Source of the DNA: Micromonospora sp. WMMD812
GTDB lineage: Bacteria; Actinomycetota; Actinomycetes; Mycobacteriales; Micromonosporaceae
Assembly (NCBI RefSeq): GCF_027497215.1
Contig: NZ_CP114904.1
Coordinates: forward strand, 3,494,001-3,558,000
Reading direction: 5' to 3'
DNA: 64,000 nucleotides
Part shown: positions 42,302-50,561 of the stretch, piece by piece
How positions within the stretch are numbered: the stretch's first letter is position 1
Layout of the letters: every line of letters begins with the position of its first letter
Translations under genes and position numbers: made by a program
Notes under the pieces: model-generated
The model's input: only the letters and a program-made list of their open reading frames with translations
What the model was told of the DNA's origin: nothing
The model's database searches: none

Positions 42302-44686
42302 TCAGCGGTGCCAGTGGCGGCGGCCCTCCCCCACCCGGTAGGTGCGCAGGTTCGGGTCGGCCTTGATCTGCGCCTCGGTGTACTTGATGGTGTCCCAGCC
42401 CTTGCCCGAGTAGAGGGCCGTCTGGTCGGCGTACCAGGGGGAGTTCGGGTTGGTCGACTGGGAGTAGGTGAGGATCTGCCGCCCGGACGGGCCGTGCGGG
42501 CCCAGTTCGACGGCCATCACGAACGACGAGCCGTGCACCACCTTCGGGTAGCCGACGCCGGGCACCCGGTTGTTGATGATCATGTTGAAGACGCCGGCCT
42601 CGGCGCGGCCGCCGTGGATGGGGATGCGCCGGTCGCCGCGCGGTTCGGTCTGGACGTCGCCGAGCCGGGCGTCGAGGGGGATGCCGGCGAGGCGCTGTAC
42701 CGCGTCGGCGAGCGCGGTGCGTACCCGCGGGTCGGTGGTGGCGAGCCGGCTCGGGGTGCGTACGGGGTCGGTGACGCTGAAGGAATCGGCGAAGCGCAGC
42801 CCGCCGGCGAGCACGAACTCGGTGAACAGGTGGGCGCCGCGGCTGTCCAGGTCGACGTGCTGATCCCAGCCCCTCAGGGCGGCGCACGCGTCGCGCAGGT
42901 CCACGGTCGCGCCGTTCGAGGCGGTCGCCGTGGGCTGCGCGGTGCAGAGCCCCACCAGGTCGTCGCGGACCAGCTCGCCGCCGTACGCCCGGTTGCCGAA
43001 CACCGTGCGCCACAGCCGCTCGGCGGTGAACCCCCGGCCGGGCAGCCCGTCGGTGCCGGCGAGACGCTGCCGCACCTGGTCCAGACCGAGCCGGGTCCGC
43101 AGGCTGCGCGCCGTGCCCTCGTCCCCGATGATCCGCGGGTAGCCCTGCAGCGGCGACTGCGGGTTGGCCAGCCAGTAGCTGTCGTTGGAGTTGGTCACGT
43201 AGTCGTCGCGGAAGCGGACCGGCAGGTTCCGCGGGCCGAGGATGCCGGGCACCACGGCGTCCCGGTCGGCGCCGAGCGCGCAGGCCGACCGGGAACCGTC
43301 CAGCACGGCCTGGCCGCTGCTCGCGTAGAGCGGCTGGAACGGCGCGGGGATGCAGGCGGCGGCGAGCGCGTCGGTCACCCGGGGCACCACCGAGTGGTCG
43401 GCGTAGAGCGCCTCGCCCCGGGAGTCGGCGGCGATCACGTTCACCCAGGGCAGGAACTGGTAGCGGTCGAGCACCCGCTCCAACTCCCGGACCGTCGAGG
43501 CGCGGCCCATCTGGAGCCACCCGTCGAACGCCCGGTTGTTGGTGGCGTTGACGTCGGTGATCGCGTACGCGGTGTCGGCGGTCCAGTCGAAGGTGCCGGG
43601 CACCACCACGACCGGCCCGAAGTGGGTGTCGTGGAAGGTGCGGCTGACCGGCACCAGGCCGCCGGCCGGGCCGGGCACCTGGACGGTGACGGTGCGGATG
43701 GTCATCTTCCGGGTCCGGCCGTCGACGTAGTAGGAGGTGGGGTCGCCGGGGACCAAGGTAAGGCGGTGCCAGACGAACCGGCGGGCGGTGGAGACGGTGT
43801 GACTCCAGGCGAGCGTGCGGTTGTGTCCGATCTCGACGATCGGGTCACCGATCAGCGCGGCGCCCTCCACGTCGTAGCGGCCCGGGACCTTGAGGTGCAT
43901 CCGGTAGAAGCGCTCCGCGCCGTCCCACGGGAAGTGCGGGTTGGCCAGCACCATCCCGCCGCGGTTGGCGGTCGCCTGCTCGCCCAGCCCGTACGCGTTG
44001 CTGCCCACGCCCGCGGGCGCGCCGTCGGCGGCGGCGACGACCGCGGCCGCGCCGGGCGCGTCCTGCACGGCGGCCGGGCCGGTAGCCGTGGGCGGGGCGG
44101 CGGCGACGATCCCGTCCAGCATCGCCCGCGAGCCGGCCCGGACCATGCTGGCCCAGGTGGTACGCCAGATGTCCAGTTCGGTGAGCGGACGAACCCAGGG
44201 CCGGGCCCGGCACGCCGGGTCGGTCAGGTTCGCCGCGCCGGTGCGGCGCAGGTAGGAGTTGTAGCCGGCGACGAAGCCGCGGATCTGGTCGCGCACGTCG
44301 TCGGACGGCGAGTGCACGCCGTCGCGGCGGCCGTCGAGAAGCCGCTCGACGGCCCGGTCGTCGATCGCCTTGCGGAAGAACAGGTCGCTGCGCACGTTCG
44401 GGTCCGTCGCGCCGGTGGCGCCGAACCACCGGGACCGCTCGGCGCTGACCGTCACCACCTTCTCGGCGATGACGCAGAGGTTGTCCTCGGCCTGCACGTA
44501 GCCGACGCCGAAGCCGAGGTCGGCGAAGCTGGCAGCGGTGATGTGCGGAACCCCGTACGACGCGCGTCGGATCTCCGCCGAGTAGCCCCCGTCCCGCTGG
44601 TGCGCGCCGGCCGGTGCGGCGCCGAGCCCGGTCACGACCAGCCCCAGGGCGGCCACCGCCGCACCGAGGCGTGTGGATGGTTTCAC
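42302..44686 (-). CDS. aac: Aculeacin-A-acylase-type penicillin acylase (Ntn hydrolase)
   Basis: 794 residues from GTG 44686 (GGGGGGAGG upstream). Signal peptide (AAVAALGLVVTGLGAAPAGA), alpha chain, spacer, then the autocatalytic cleavage site G228/S229 in GVGSNAYGLG, where Ser becomes the N-terminal nucleophile of the beta chain. Extensive similarity from memory to Actinoplanes utahensis aculeacin A acylase (about 786 residues): RRASYGVPHIT, VGYVQAEDN, LANPHFPWDGAERFYRMHLK, DDYVTNSNDSYWLA, GPHGPSGRQILTY. That enzyme removes the fatty acyl chain from echinocandin-type lipopeptides and also cleaves acyl-homoserine lactones. Exported, probably monocistronic. Confidence 0.93.
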   Translation of the reverse strand: MKPSTRLGAAVAALGLVVTGLGAAPAGAHQRDGGYSAEIRRASYGVPHITAASFADLGFGVGYVQAEDNLCVIAEKVVTVSAERSRWFGATGATDPNVRSDLFFRKAIDDRAVERLLDGRRDGVHSPSDDVRDQIRGFVAGYNSYLRRTGAANLTDPACRARPWVRPLTELDIWRTTWASMVRAGSRAMLDGIVAAAPPTATGPAAVQDAPGAAAVVAAADGAPAGVGSNAYGLGEQATANRGGMVLANPHFPWDGAERFYRMHLKVPGRYDVEGAALIGDPIVEIGHNRTLAWSHTVSTARRFVWHRLTLVPGDPTSYYVDGRTRKMTIRTVTVQVPGPAGGLVPVSRTFHDTHFGPVVVVPGTFDWTADTAYAITDVNATNNRAFDGWLQMGRASTVRELERVLDRYQFLPWVNVIAADSRGEALYADHSVVPRVTDALAAACIPAPFQPLYASSGQAVLDGSRSACALGADRDAVVPGILGPRNLPVRFRDDYVTNSNDSYWLANPQSPLQGYPRIIGDEGTARSLRTRLGLDQVRQRLAGTDGLPGRGFTAERLWRTVFGNRAYGGELVRDDLVGLCTAQPTATASNGATVDLRDACAALRGWDQHVDLDSRGAHLFTEFVLAGGLRFADSFSVTDPVRTPSRLATTDPRVRTALADAVQRLAGIPLDARLGDVQTEPRGDRRIPIHGGRAEAGVFNMIINNRVPGVGYPKVVHGSSFVMAVELGPHGPSGRQILTYSQSTNPNSPWYADQTALYSGKGWDTIKYTEAQIKADPNLRTYRVGEGRRHWHR

Positions 44687-44811
44687 GCGTCCTCCCCCCG
44701 TCGCGTCCCTCGAACGCCGTTGCCCGAGGGACATTCACGTTGGTCGGCATTCTCGTCGCCGCCGCGTCGCGGCGTACACCCCCGGCGCGCCGACCGTCCG
44801 ACCCGGTGCGG

Positions 44812-46002
44812 TCAGCGGCTGTCCGGCGGCGCGCAGCGGCGCAGCCGGTCGGCCGACATCTTCCACGCGTACGCCTCGTCCACCAGGAGGCCGGCGAGCA
44901 GCTTGCGGCCCCGAGCCCGGACCGCGGCGGCGTCGGGGTGCCCGGGAAGCCACTGCTCCGGCTGCCCGACGGTCAGCTCGGCCCGCCCCTCGGGCAGCGG
45001 CGTAGCGCCGGGCGGGAGCCCGCCGAGCCGGTCGAGATGCCCGGCCGAGAGGACCTGGAACCACATGGCGTCGGGGACCAGCTCGTCGGCGAGCACCTCC
45101 ACCCCGGGTCGGCGGCTGACCGGCGTCCGGCCGGCCTCGGGCCGCTGCGACCACTGCGGCACGAGCACCCGCCGGCTGTCCGGCTCGACGTCCACGCCCG
45201 CCCACAGCAGCGTCGCCGCGTGCGCGCACAGCAGGTCCCGCAGTCGGCGCATCCGCCCGGTCAGGTCGGCGGGGTCGCCGCGCGGCGACACGACGCTGAG
45301 CGCCGCCGCAGGCGGGGCACCGTGCTGGGTGCTGCCGACCGTTGCCGCCGCCAGCCGGTCGGCGCCGTCGCCGGCGAGCAGCGTCACCGCGGTGGCCGTC
45401 GGCAGGGTGGACAGCACGGCGGCGGCGGCCGGACCGGCCGTCTCGGCGGTCAGCGGCACCTGGACCCCGAGCACGGCGGCAGACACCGGGTCGGTGGGGT
45501 GGCGCTCGGCGTGCCACCAGTGCAGCGCCATGTCGAGCAGGGGCAGTGGTAGCCGCGCCGACGGGCTGCCGGCCGAGACCTCGGCCACGCGCCGGTCGCC
45601 GAAGGGCATGCCGAGCGGACCGCGCAGGTAGGCGCGGGCCGACGGGCCGAGTTCCTCGACGGCGTCGACCGGAGCAGGCCGGACCACCGAGACGACGGCG
45701 TCTCGCACCCCCGCGTCCCGCAGCTGCCAGGCCAGCAGCTCCGGTACGGCGAGGATGTTCTCGGCGGGGAGCGGGCCGAGGTCGACGAGGAGGAGATGCG
45801 CGCCGGGCAGGGGGATCGGCGCCGAGACGAAGGCCGGGCCCAGCAGCTCCCCGCCGACGCCTATCGCCTCGAGTCGAAGGAGCGCGTCCCGAAGCGCGGC
45901 CATCCCGGTGGGAGCCCGCGCGTCGTCGGAGCGCACCTCGATCGTCAGGCTCTGCCGCTCGGGCACGGTCTCATCAATGTCGAGAACGACGACGACAGCC
46001 AC
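44812..46002 (-). CDS. Hypothetical cytoplasmic protein
   Basis: 396 residues from GTG 46002 (GGGGGGAT upstream). Begins VAVVVVLDIDETVPERQSL and carries segments LRDALLRLEAIGVGGELLGP and WVSG-free, mixed alpha/beta sequence with no signal peptide or TM helix. I recognise no family. A 430-bp divergent region with an inverted repeat separates it from the kinase gene. Confidence 0.65.
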   Translation of the reverse strand: MAVVVVLDIDETVPERQSLTIEVRSDDARAPTGMAALRDALLRLEAIGVGGELLGPAFVSAPIPLPGAHLLLVDLGPLPAENILAVPELLAWQLRDAGVRDAVVSVVRPAPVDAVEELGPSARAYLRGPLGMPFGDRRVAEVSAGSPSARLPLPLLDMALHWWHAERHPTDPVSAAVLGVQVPLTAETAGPAAAAVLSTLPTATAVTLLAGDGADRLAAATVGSTQHGAPPAAALSVVSPRGDPADLTGRMRRLRDLLCAHAATLLWAGVDVEPDSRRVLVPQWSQRPEAGRTPVSRRPGVEVLADELVPDAMWFQVLSAGHLDRLGGLPPGATPLPEGRAELTVGQPEQWLPGHPDAAAVRARGRKLLAGLLVDEAYAWKMSADRLRRCAPPDSR

Positions 46003-46433
46003 AGATCCCCCCGGCGATAACGCATGAGCGGTGGGGGTCGCCGAACCCATTCCCGACTTCCCGTTCCGCGTTGACTGGGACGAAGGAAGAACATTGGACT
46101 TCCTCTATTGACAGAGGAAGGGGACTGCCGGGCAGCATATGAGCATCGCCAGTCACCGGGCACCCCGTGAGGTCCGCTGCGTTCCCGGCCGGCCGATCCG
46201 TCTTATTCGCTTGAATACGCGGAACGTGAAAAGGCGCGGCCGAAGCCACGAGATGTAACAGAACCAAGCATTCCGACGCTGTTCGCGAAACCGGCCTGCC
46301 GTTGCCGGACCGTCCCGGCCGACCGTGCCGGGGCGAGCCGCGTGATCCCCGTACGGCGTGCCGGGTGTGTCGGTAATGTCGGCCGCAGCGGGGGTGGCGT
46401 CGCCCACCGGTCCGGTGCGAGGGGGTGAGCGTC
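46003..46433. promoter_or_regulatory. Divergent intergenic region with inverted repeat at 46099-46120
   Basis: About 430 bp of lower GC between divergent genes. CTTCCTCT and AGAGGAAG (46099-46106, 46113-46120) form a perfect 8-bp inverted repeat with a 6-bp centre. No gene is visible; promoters for both flanking genes must lie here. Confidence 0.45.
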
Positions 46434-47987
46434 GTGGCCGACTCGGGCGCAGCCCCGGAAGTGGTGATCGGCGTCGACATCGGCACCACCAGCACCAAGG
46501 CCGTCGCCTACGACACCCGCGGCACGCAACTCGCCGCGCACTCCGCCGGCTACCCCCTCGACGAGCCGCAACCCGGGTACGCCGAACAGGACCCGCAGCA
46601 GATATTCGACGCCGTCCTGACCGCGCTCCGCGCGACGGTCGCCGACCTGGACCGGCCGGTCGCCGGGCTGTCGCTCAGCGGCGCGATGCACAGCCTGATC
46701 GGCCTCGACGCCGACGGCAATCCGCTCACCACGTCGATCACCTGGGCCGACTCGCGCTCCAGCCGACAGGCCGAACGACTCCGCGCGGTCCCCTCCGGGC
46801 TGGCGCTGCACCGCCGCACCGGCACGCCGGTGCACCCGATGTCCCCACTGCCGAAGCTGCTGTGGTTCGCCGAGCAGGAGCCGCGGCTCTTCGAGCGGGT
46901 CGCGCACTGGGTCGGGATCAAGGACTGGGTGCTGCTGCGCCTGTGCGGGACGCTGGTCACCGACCATTCACTCGCCTCGGCCACCGGGCTGTTCGACATC
47001 CACCGGCTGGACTGGGACACCGAGGCCCTCGCCATCGCCAGCATCACCGCGGAGCAGCTTCCGCGGCTCGTCTCCACCACCACCGTGCTGCCCGGGCTCA
47101 CCGCGCGGGCCGCGGCGGCCACCGGACTGCCCCAGCGCACCCCCGTGGTGGTCGGGGCCGGCGACGGCCCGCTGGCCAACCTCGGGCTCGGCGCGGTGCA
47201 TCCCGGCGTGGTGGCCTGCTCGATCGGCACCAGCGGCGCGATGCGGGTGATGGTGGAACGCCCCGGCGTCGACCCGCTCGGCGGAGTCTTCTGCTATGCG
47301 CTGACCGAGGACCGTTGGGTGGTCGGCGGCGCGATCAACAACGGCGGCGTCGTGCTCCGGTGGGCCGGCGACGCGCTCGCTCCGGACCTCGGCGCACACT
47401 CCGAGAAGGAGTTGACCGCGCTGGCCGCCCGCGCCCCGGTCGGCTCCGGCGGGCTGATCATGCTGCCGTACCTGCTCAGCGAACGCGCGCCGAACTGGAG
47501 TGCGCTGCCCCGCGGCGCGTACGTGGGACTGACCCACGGACATCGCCGCGAGCACCTGATCCGCGCCGCGCTGGAGGGCGTGTGCCAGCAGCTCGCGCTG
47601 GTGCTGGCCTCGGTCCGCGCCGCCGGCAACGAGGTGCACGAGGTGCGGGCCAGCGGCGGGTTCGCCCGCAGCGGCCTGTGGCGACAGATGCTCGCCGACA
47701 CGCTCGGCATGCCGGTGAGCTTCCCCACCGGCCCCGAGGGCTCCAGCTTCGGCGCCGCGCTGCTCGGCATGCAGGCGCTGGGCCTGATCTCCTCCATCGA
47801 CGTGGCCGCCGACCTGGTCCACATCGAGGAGACCATCCGCCCCGACGCGGCCGCCGCCGCCACGTACGCCTCGCTGCTGCCGCTGTTCGCCGAGCTGTTC
47901 GACGCGCTCGTGCCCACCTTCACCTCACTGCGCCGGCTGGCGCCGGGCCTGCCCCCGGAACCGCACCCCGCCCCACCGCCGACGTGA
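46434..47987 (+). CDS. FGGY-family carbohydrate kinase, probable gluconokinase
   Basis: 517 residues from GTG 46434 (GAGGGGG 8 bp upstream). ATPase core motifs: VIGVDIGTTSTKAVAYD (phosphate 1), substrate region LSLSGAMHSLIGLD and ITWADSRSSRQA, catalytic Asp in VVGAGDGPLANLG, SIGTSGAMRV, and adenosine motif VRASGGFARSG. The overall pattern (HPMSPLPKLLWF, HWVGIKDWVL, VVGGAINNGG) fits actinobacterial gluconokinases better than xylulokinases. It would feed 6-phosphogluconate into the pentose phosphate pathway. No permease or dehydrogenase adjoins. Confidence 0.88.
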   Translation: MADSGAAPEVVIGVDIGTTSTKAVAYDTRGTQLAAHSAGYPLDEPQPGYAEQDPQQIFDAVLTALRATVADLDRPVAGLSLSGAMHSLIGLDADGNPLTTSITWADSRSSRQAERLRAVPSGLALHRRTGTPVHPMSPLPKLLWFAEQEPRLFERVAHWVGIKDWVLLRLCGTLVTDHSLASATGLFDIHRLDWDTEALAIASITAEQLPRLVSTTTVLPGLTARAAAATGLPQRTPVVVGAGDGPLANLGLGAVHPGVVACSIGTSGAMRVMVERPGVDPLGGVFCYALTEDRWVVGGAINNGGVVLRWAGDALAPDLGAHSEKELTALAARAPVGSGGLIMLPYLLSERAPNWSALPRGAYVGLTHGHRREHLIRAALEGVCQQLALVLASVRAAGNEVHEVRASGGFARSGLWRQMLADTLGMPVSFPTGPEGSSFGAALLGMQALGLISSIDVAADLVHIEETIRPDAAAAATYASLLPLFAELFDALVPTFTSLRRLAPGLPPEPHPAPPPT

Positions 47988-47994
47988 CCCGCCG

Positions 47995-48279
47995 TCAGGG
48001 CGCCTCGACGGCGGAGATGCGGTAGCGGTGCACCTCGGCGCCGAGGATCGCCACGGTCTGCTCCTCGGCCGGCCCCGAGCCCCGGAAGGCGAGCAACTGC
48101 TCGTCGGACTCCCAGCGTTCGTAGACGTTGATCCGCCCCGGCTCGACCGGGTCCGGACTGATCGCGAAGTCGACGCAGCCCGGCGCGGACCGCGCCTGCC
48201 GGACCGTCTCGAGGCAGGTGGCCAGGTAGGCGTCCCGCCCGGCCGGATCGACGTACAGGCTGCCGGCGACGATGAGCAC
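47995..48279 (-). CDS. Antibiotic-biosynthesis-monooxygenase (ABM) domain protein
   Basis: 94 residues. Ferredoxin-like ABM fold: MLIVAGSLYVDPAGRDAYLA, CVDFAISPDP, RINVYERWESDEQLLAF. The motif pattern matches YgiN-like quinol monooxygenases and heme-handling relatives. Convergent with the kinase gene (7-bp gap). Probably a small cofactorless oxygenase; substrate unknown. Confidence 0.88.
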   Translation of the reverse strand: MLIVAGSLYVDPAGRDAYLATCLETVRQARSAPGCVDFAISPDPVEPGRINVYERWESDEQLLAFRGSGPAEEQTVAILGAEVHRYRISAVEAP

Positions 48280-48417
48280 TGTGGACCTCCGGGTCGGTGA
48301 TATCGGTGACCCGGTGATACTCCCGCAGTGTGACGTTTTCGCGCCGTCGCCACCCTCGGACGGGTGACACGGTCGGCACGCGCGCCATCCGATCCGTGCG
48401 CTTCATATCGTACAAAC

Positions 48418-49692
48418 GTGAGTAAAACCGACAAGAGGCGCTCATCTTCCCGGGGCGCGGTGTCCCGCGTACGACTGGCGGGCCTGACCGCCGCGGGCCT
48501 CGCGCTCGCGCTGCTGGCCCCCGAGCCGGCGGCGGCCGACGGCGGCGGCCCCGCGGCACCGCGACCGCCGGCCAGCACGCTCGCCTGGCTGGCCTTCCCC
48601 GGCGGGGTGTTCTCGGTGGACAGCGAATCACGCACCGTGCGCTACCGGGCCTGCGACGGCGACACCGGCCGGATCGCCGACCCCGACATGCGCGTAGACC
48701 ACCGGATCGCCAGCGGCGAGGTCACCGTCGACGGTACGACCTACGCCTACGACGTCCCGCTGGTCGGCCGCACCCGGGGCATCGTCGAGGTGACCCGGCC
48801 CGACGCCGAGCCCGAAGGGCTGGTCGGCGACGTGGTCACCGAACCCCAGCCACCCACCGACCCGATCGCCGGCCGGCGGCTGCTCCCGCTCACCGGCCAA
48901 CTGCGCGAGGTGGTCGACGCCTCCACCGCAAACCCGGCCGGCGTGACCGTCCGAGACCTCTCCGGCCGGTACGGCGACCAGCAGGTCGCGGTGAACGCCA
49001 CCTTCCGCCCGAAGGCCGCCAGCGTGATCAAGCTGTGGATCCTCGTCGAGCTGCTGCGCCGCGTGGACTGCGGCCAGGTGTCGCTGGACGACGGAGTCCT
49101 GGTCACCCCGGCCCAGGTGGTCGACGGCACCGGCGAGCTGCAACACGAGACCTTCCCGCAGGTCGTCACCCTGCACCGGCTCGCCGAATACATGATCAAG
49201 TACAGCGACAACACGGCCGCGAACGTGCTGATCGACTACTTCGGCGGCTTCGCGCCGGTCAACGACCTGATCGACTCGATGAACCAGCGGGCGACGATCC
49301 TCGCGCGCAAGATGCTCGACACCGAGGCCGCCATGCGCGGCGAGGAGAACTACACCAGCCCCGACGACGTGGTCGCGCTGCTCGGCGCGGTCTGGGACGC
49401 GCAGATCCTCACCCCGGCCTCCCGGGACCTGATGATCAGCTTCATGGCCGAGCAGACCCTGAACACCAAGATCCCGGCCGCGCTGCCGCCCGGCGTGCCG
49501 GTGGCCCACAAGACCGGCGACCTGCCGGACGCCTCGCACGACGTCGGCTACTACCTGATCCCCGGCTCGCAGGTCGCGGTCGCGTTCCTCACCTCCGGCC
49601 CGATGGCCGGCGGCGACGAGACAGTCCGCCAACTGGCCCGCACCGTCTACGACTACCTCGACGGCCCACTGCCCGGCGCCGTCGAGGAGTAA
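48418..49692 (+). CDS. Exported class-A beta-lactamase-like serine hydrolase
   Basis: 424 residues from GTG 48418. Signal peptide (LAGLTAAGLALALLAPEPAAA), a ~130-residue N-terminal domain, then a beta-lactamase/transpeptidase fold with S202-V-I-K205, S263-D-N265 and K365-T-G. The spacing (163 residues from Ser to KTG) equals that of class A enzymes. The omega-loop region (KMLDTEAAMRGEENYTSP) is of the Beta-lactamase2 type rather than of classical TEM type, so lactamase activity is not certain. It could be a peptidoglycan-active hydrolase. Confidence 0.85.
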   Translation: MSKTDKRRSSSRGAVSRVRLAGLTAAGLALALLAPEPAAADGGGPAAPRPPASTLAWLAFPGGVFSVDSESRTVRYRACDGDTGRIADPDMRVDHRIASGEVTVDGTTYAYDVPLVGRTRGIVEVTRPDAEPEGLVGDVVTEPQPPTDPIAGRRLLPLTGQLREVVDASTANPAGVTVRDLSGRYGDQQVAVNATFRPKAASVIKLWILVELLRRVDCGQVSLDDGVLVTPAQVVDGTGELQHETFPQVVTLHRLAEYMIKYSDNTAANVLIDYFGGFAPVNDLIDSMNQRATILARKMLDTEAAMRGEENYTSPDDVVALLGAVWDAQILTPASRDLMISFMAEQTLNTKIPAALPPGVPVAHKTGDLPDASHDVGYYLIPGSQVAVAFLTSGPMAGGDETVRQLARTVYDYLDGPLPGAVEE

Positions 49693-49701
49693 CCCCCCGG
49701 T

Positions 49702-49733
49702 GGCGGGCCGCGCCCATCCGGGCGCGGCCCGCC
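49702..49733. terminator. Bidirectional hairpin terminator
   Basis: Perfect 14-bp stem (GGCGGGCCGCGCCC with complement) and ATCC loop between convergent genes, 9 bp after one stop and 16 bp from the other. Confidence 0.8.
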
Positions 49734-49749
49734 GGACCGGTCGGCGCCG

Positions 49750-50508
49750 TCAGGCGCGACCGATCGCGTTGGCGTGGATCGCCTCGTTGAGGTACGCCGC
49801 CAGGCCGGCCGCGATGTTCTCGTAGTGCGCGGTGAACCGCGGATCCGCCAGGTACATGTCGGCCAGACCCGTCTGGATCTCGTACGAGCACTCGTAGAAC
49901 CAGCGGCTGATGATCTGCCGGTGCTCCTCGGCCAACTCCATCGCCTCCGGGCTGTCCGCCGCCGCACCGGACGACATGACCGCCACCATCCGCCGGCCCC
50001 AGTCCTCGTTCTCCTCCTTGATCCGCAGCCAGTCGTCCTTGCCGTACCGGGCCACGCGGCGGTTCGACTCGCGGTACGCGTCGGACCCGCCCCACCGCTG
50101 CTCCGCCTCCTCGGCGTGCGCGTCCGGGTCGAAGTCCCCGAACACCTCGAACCGCTCCTCCGGGGTCAGCCGAATGTTCACCTTCCTCGCCTCCATCGCG
50201 AACTCGATCGCCGTGACCATCTCCTGCAACCGCTTCACCCGTACCGTCAGCAACTCGTGCTGACGGCGCAGGTGCGCGGCCGGATCGGCCGCCGGGTCGT
50301 CGAGGATCGCGGCGATCTCCTCCAACGGGAACCCCAGCTCCCGGTAGTAGCGGATGAGCTGCAACCGCTCCAGGTCCGCGTCGTCGTAGCGGCGGTAGCC
50401 GGCCGCGGTACGCCCACTCGGCGACAGCAACCCGATCTCGTCGTAGTGGTGCAGCGTCCGTACCGTCACGCCGGCGACCTTCGCCACCTGGCCCACCGTG
50501 TACGCCAT
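49750..50508 (-). CDS. TipA-type MerR regulator
   Basis: 252 residues, ATG 50508. MerR HTH (YTVGQVAKVAGVTVRTLHHY, RRYDDADLERLQLIRYYREL), dimer coiled coil (~75-120), hinge NIRLTPEERFEVFG, and a C-terminal TipAS domain (~140-252: EQRWGGSDAYRESNRRVARY, EEHRQIISRWFYECSYEIQ, YLADPRFTAHYENIAAGLAA). This is the full TipAL architecture: thiopeptides and other cyclic ligands bind the TipAS part and activate transcription. Compare the fusion at 24787, where a methyltransferase replaces this domain. Confidence 0.92.
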   Translation of the reverse strand: MAYTVGQVAKVAGVTVRTLHHYDEIGLLSPSGRTAAGYRRYDDADLERLQLIRYYRELGFPLEEIAAILDDPAADPAAHLRRQHELLTVRVKRLQEMVTAIEFAMEARKVNIRLTPEERFEVFGDFDPDAHAEEAEQRWGGSDAYRESNRRVARYGKDDWLRIKEENEDWGRRMVAVMSSGAAADSPEAMELAEEHRQIISRWFYECSYEIQTGLADMYLADPRFTAHYENIAAGLAAYLNEAIHANAIGRA

Positions 50509-50530
50509 GGTTCCCTCCCTTCCGGAAACC

Positions 50531-50561
50531 AGGCTCCCGCCTGCCGCTACGTGAGGGTCAA
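50531..50561 (-). promoter_or_regulatory. MerR-type promoter of the TipA gene
   Basis: TTGACC (50561-50556) followed after 19 bp by GAGCCT; the spacer carries an imperfect dyad (CCTCACG / CGGCAGG). The -35 overlaps the stop codon of the GGDEF-EAL gene. The -10 is weak, as expected for an activated promoter. Confidence 0.4.
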
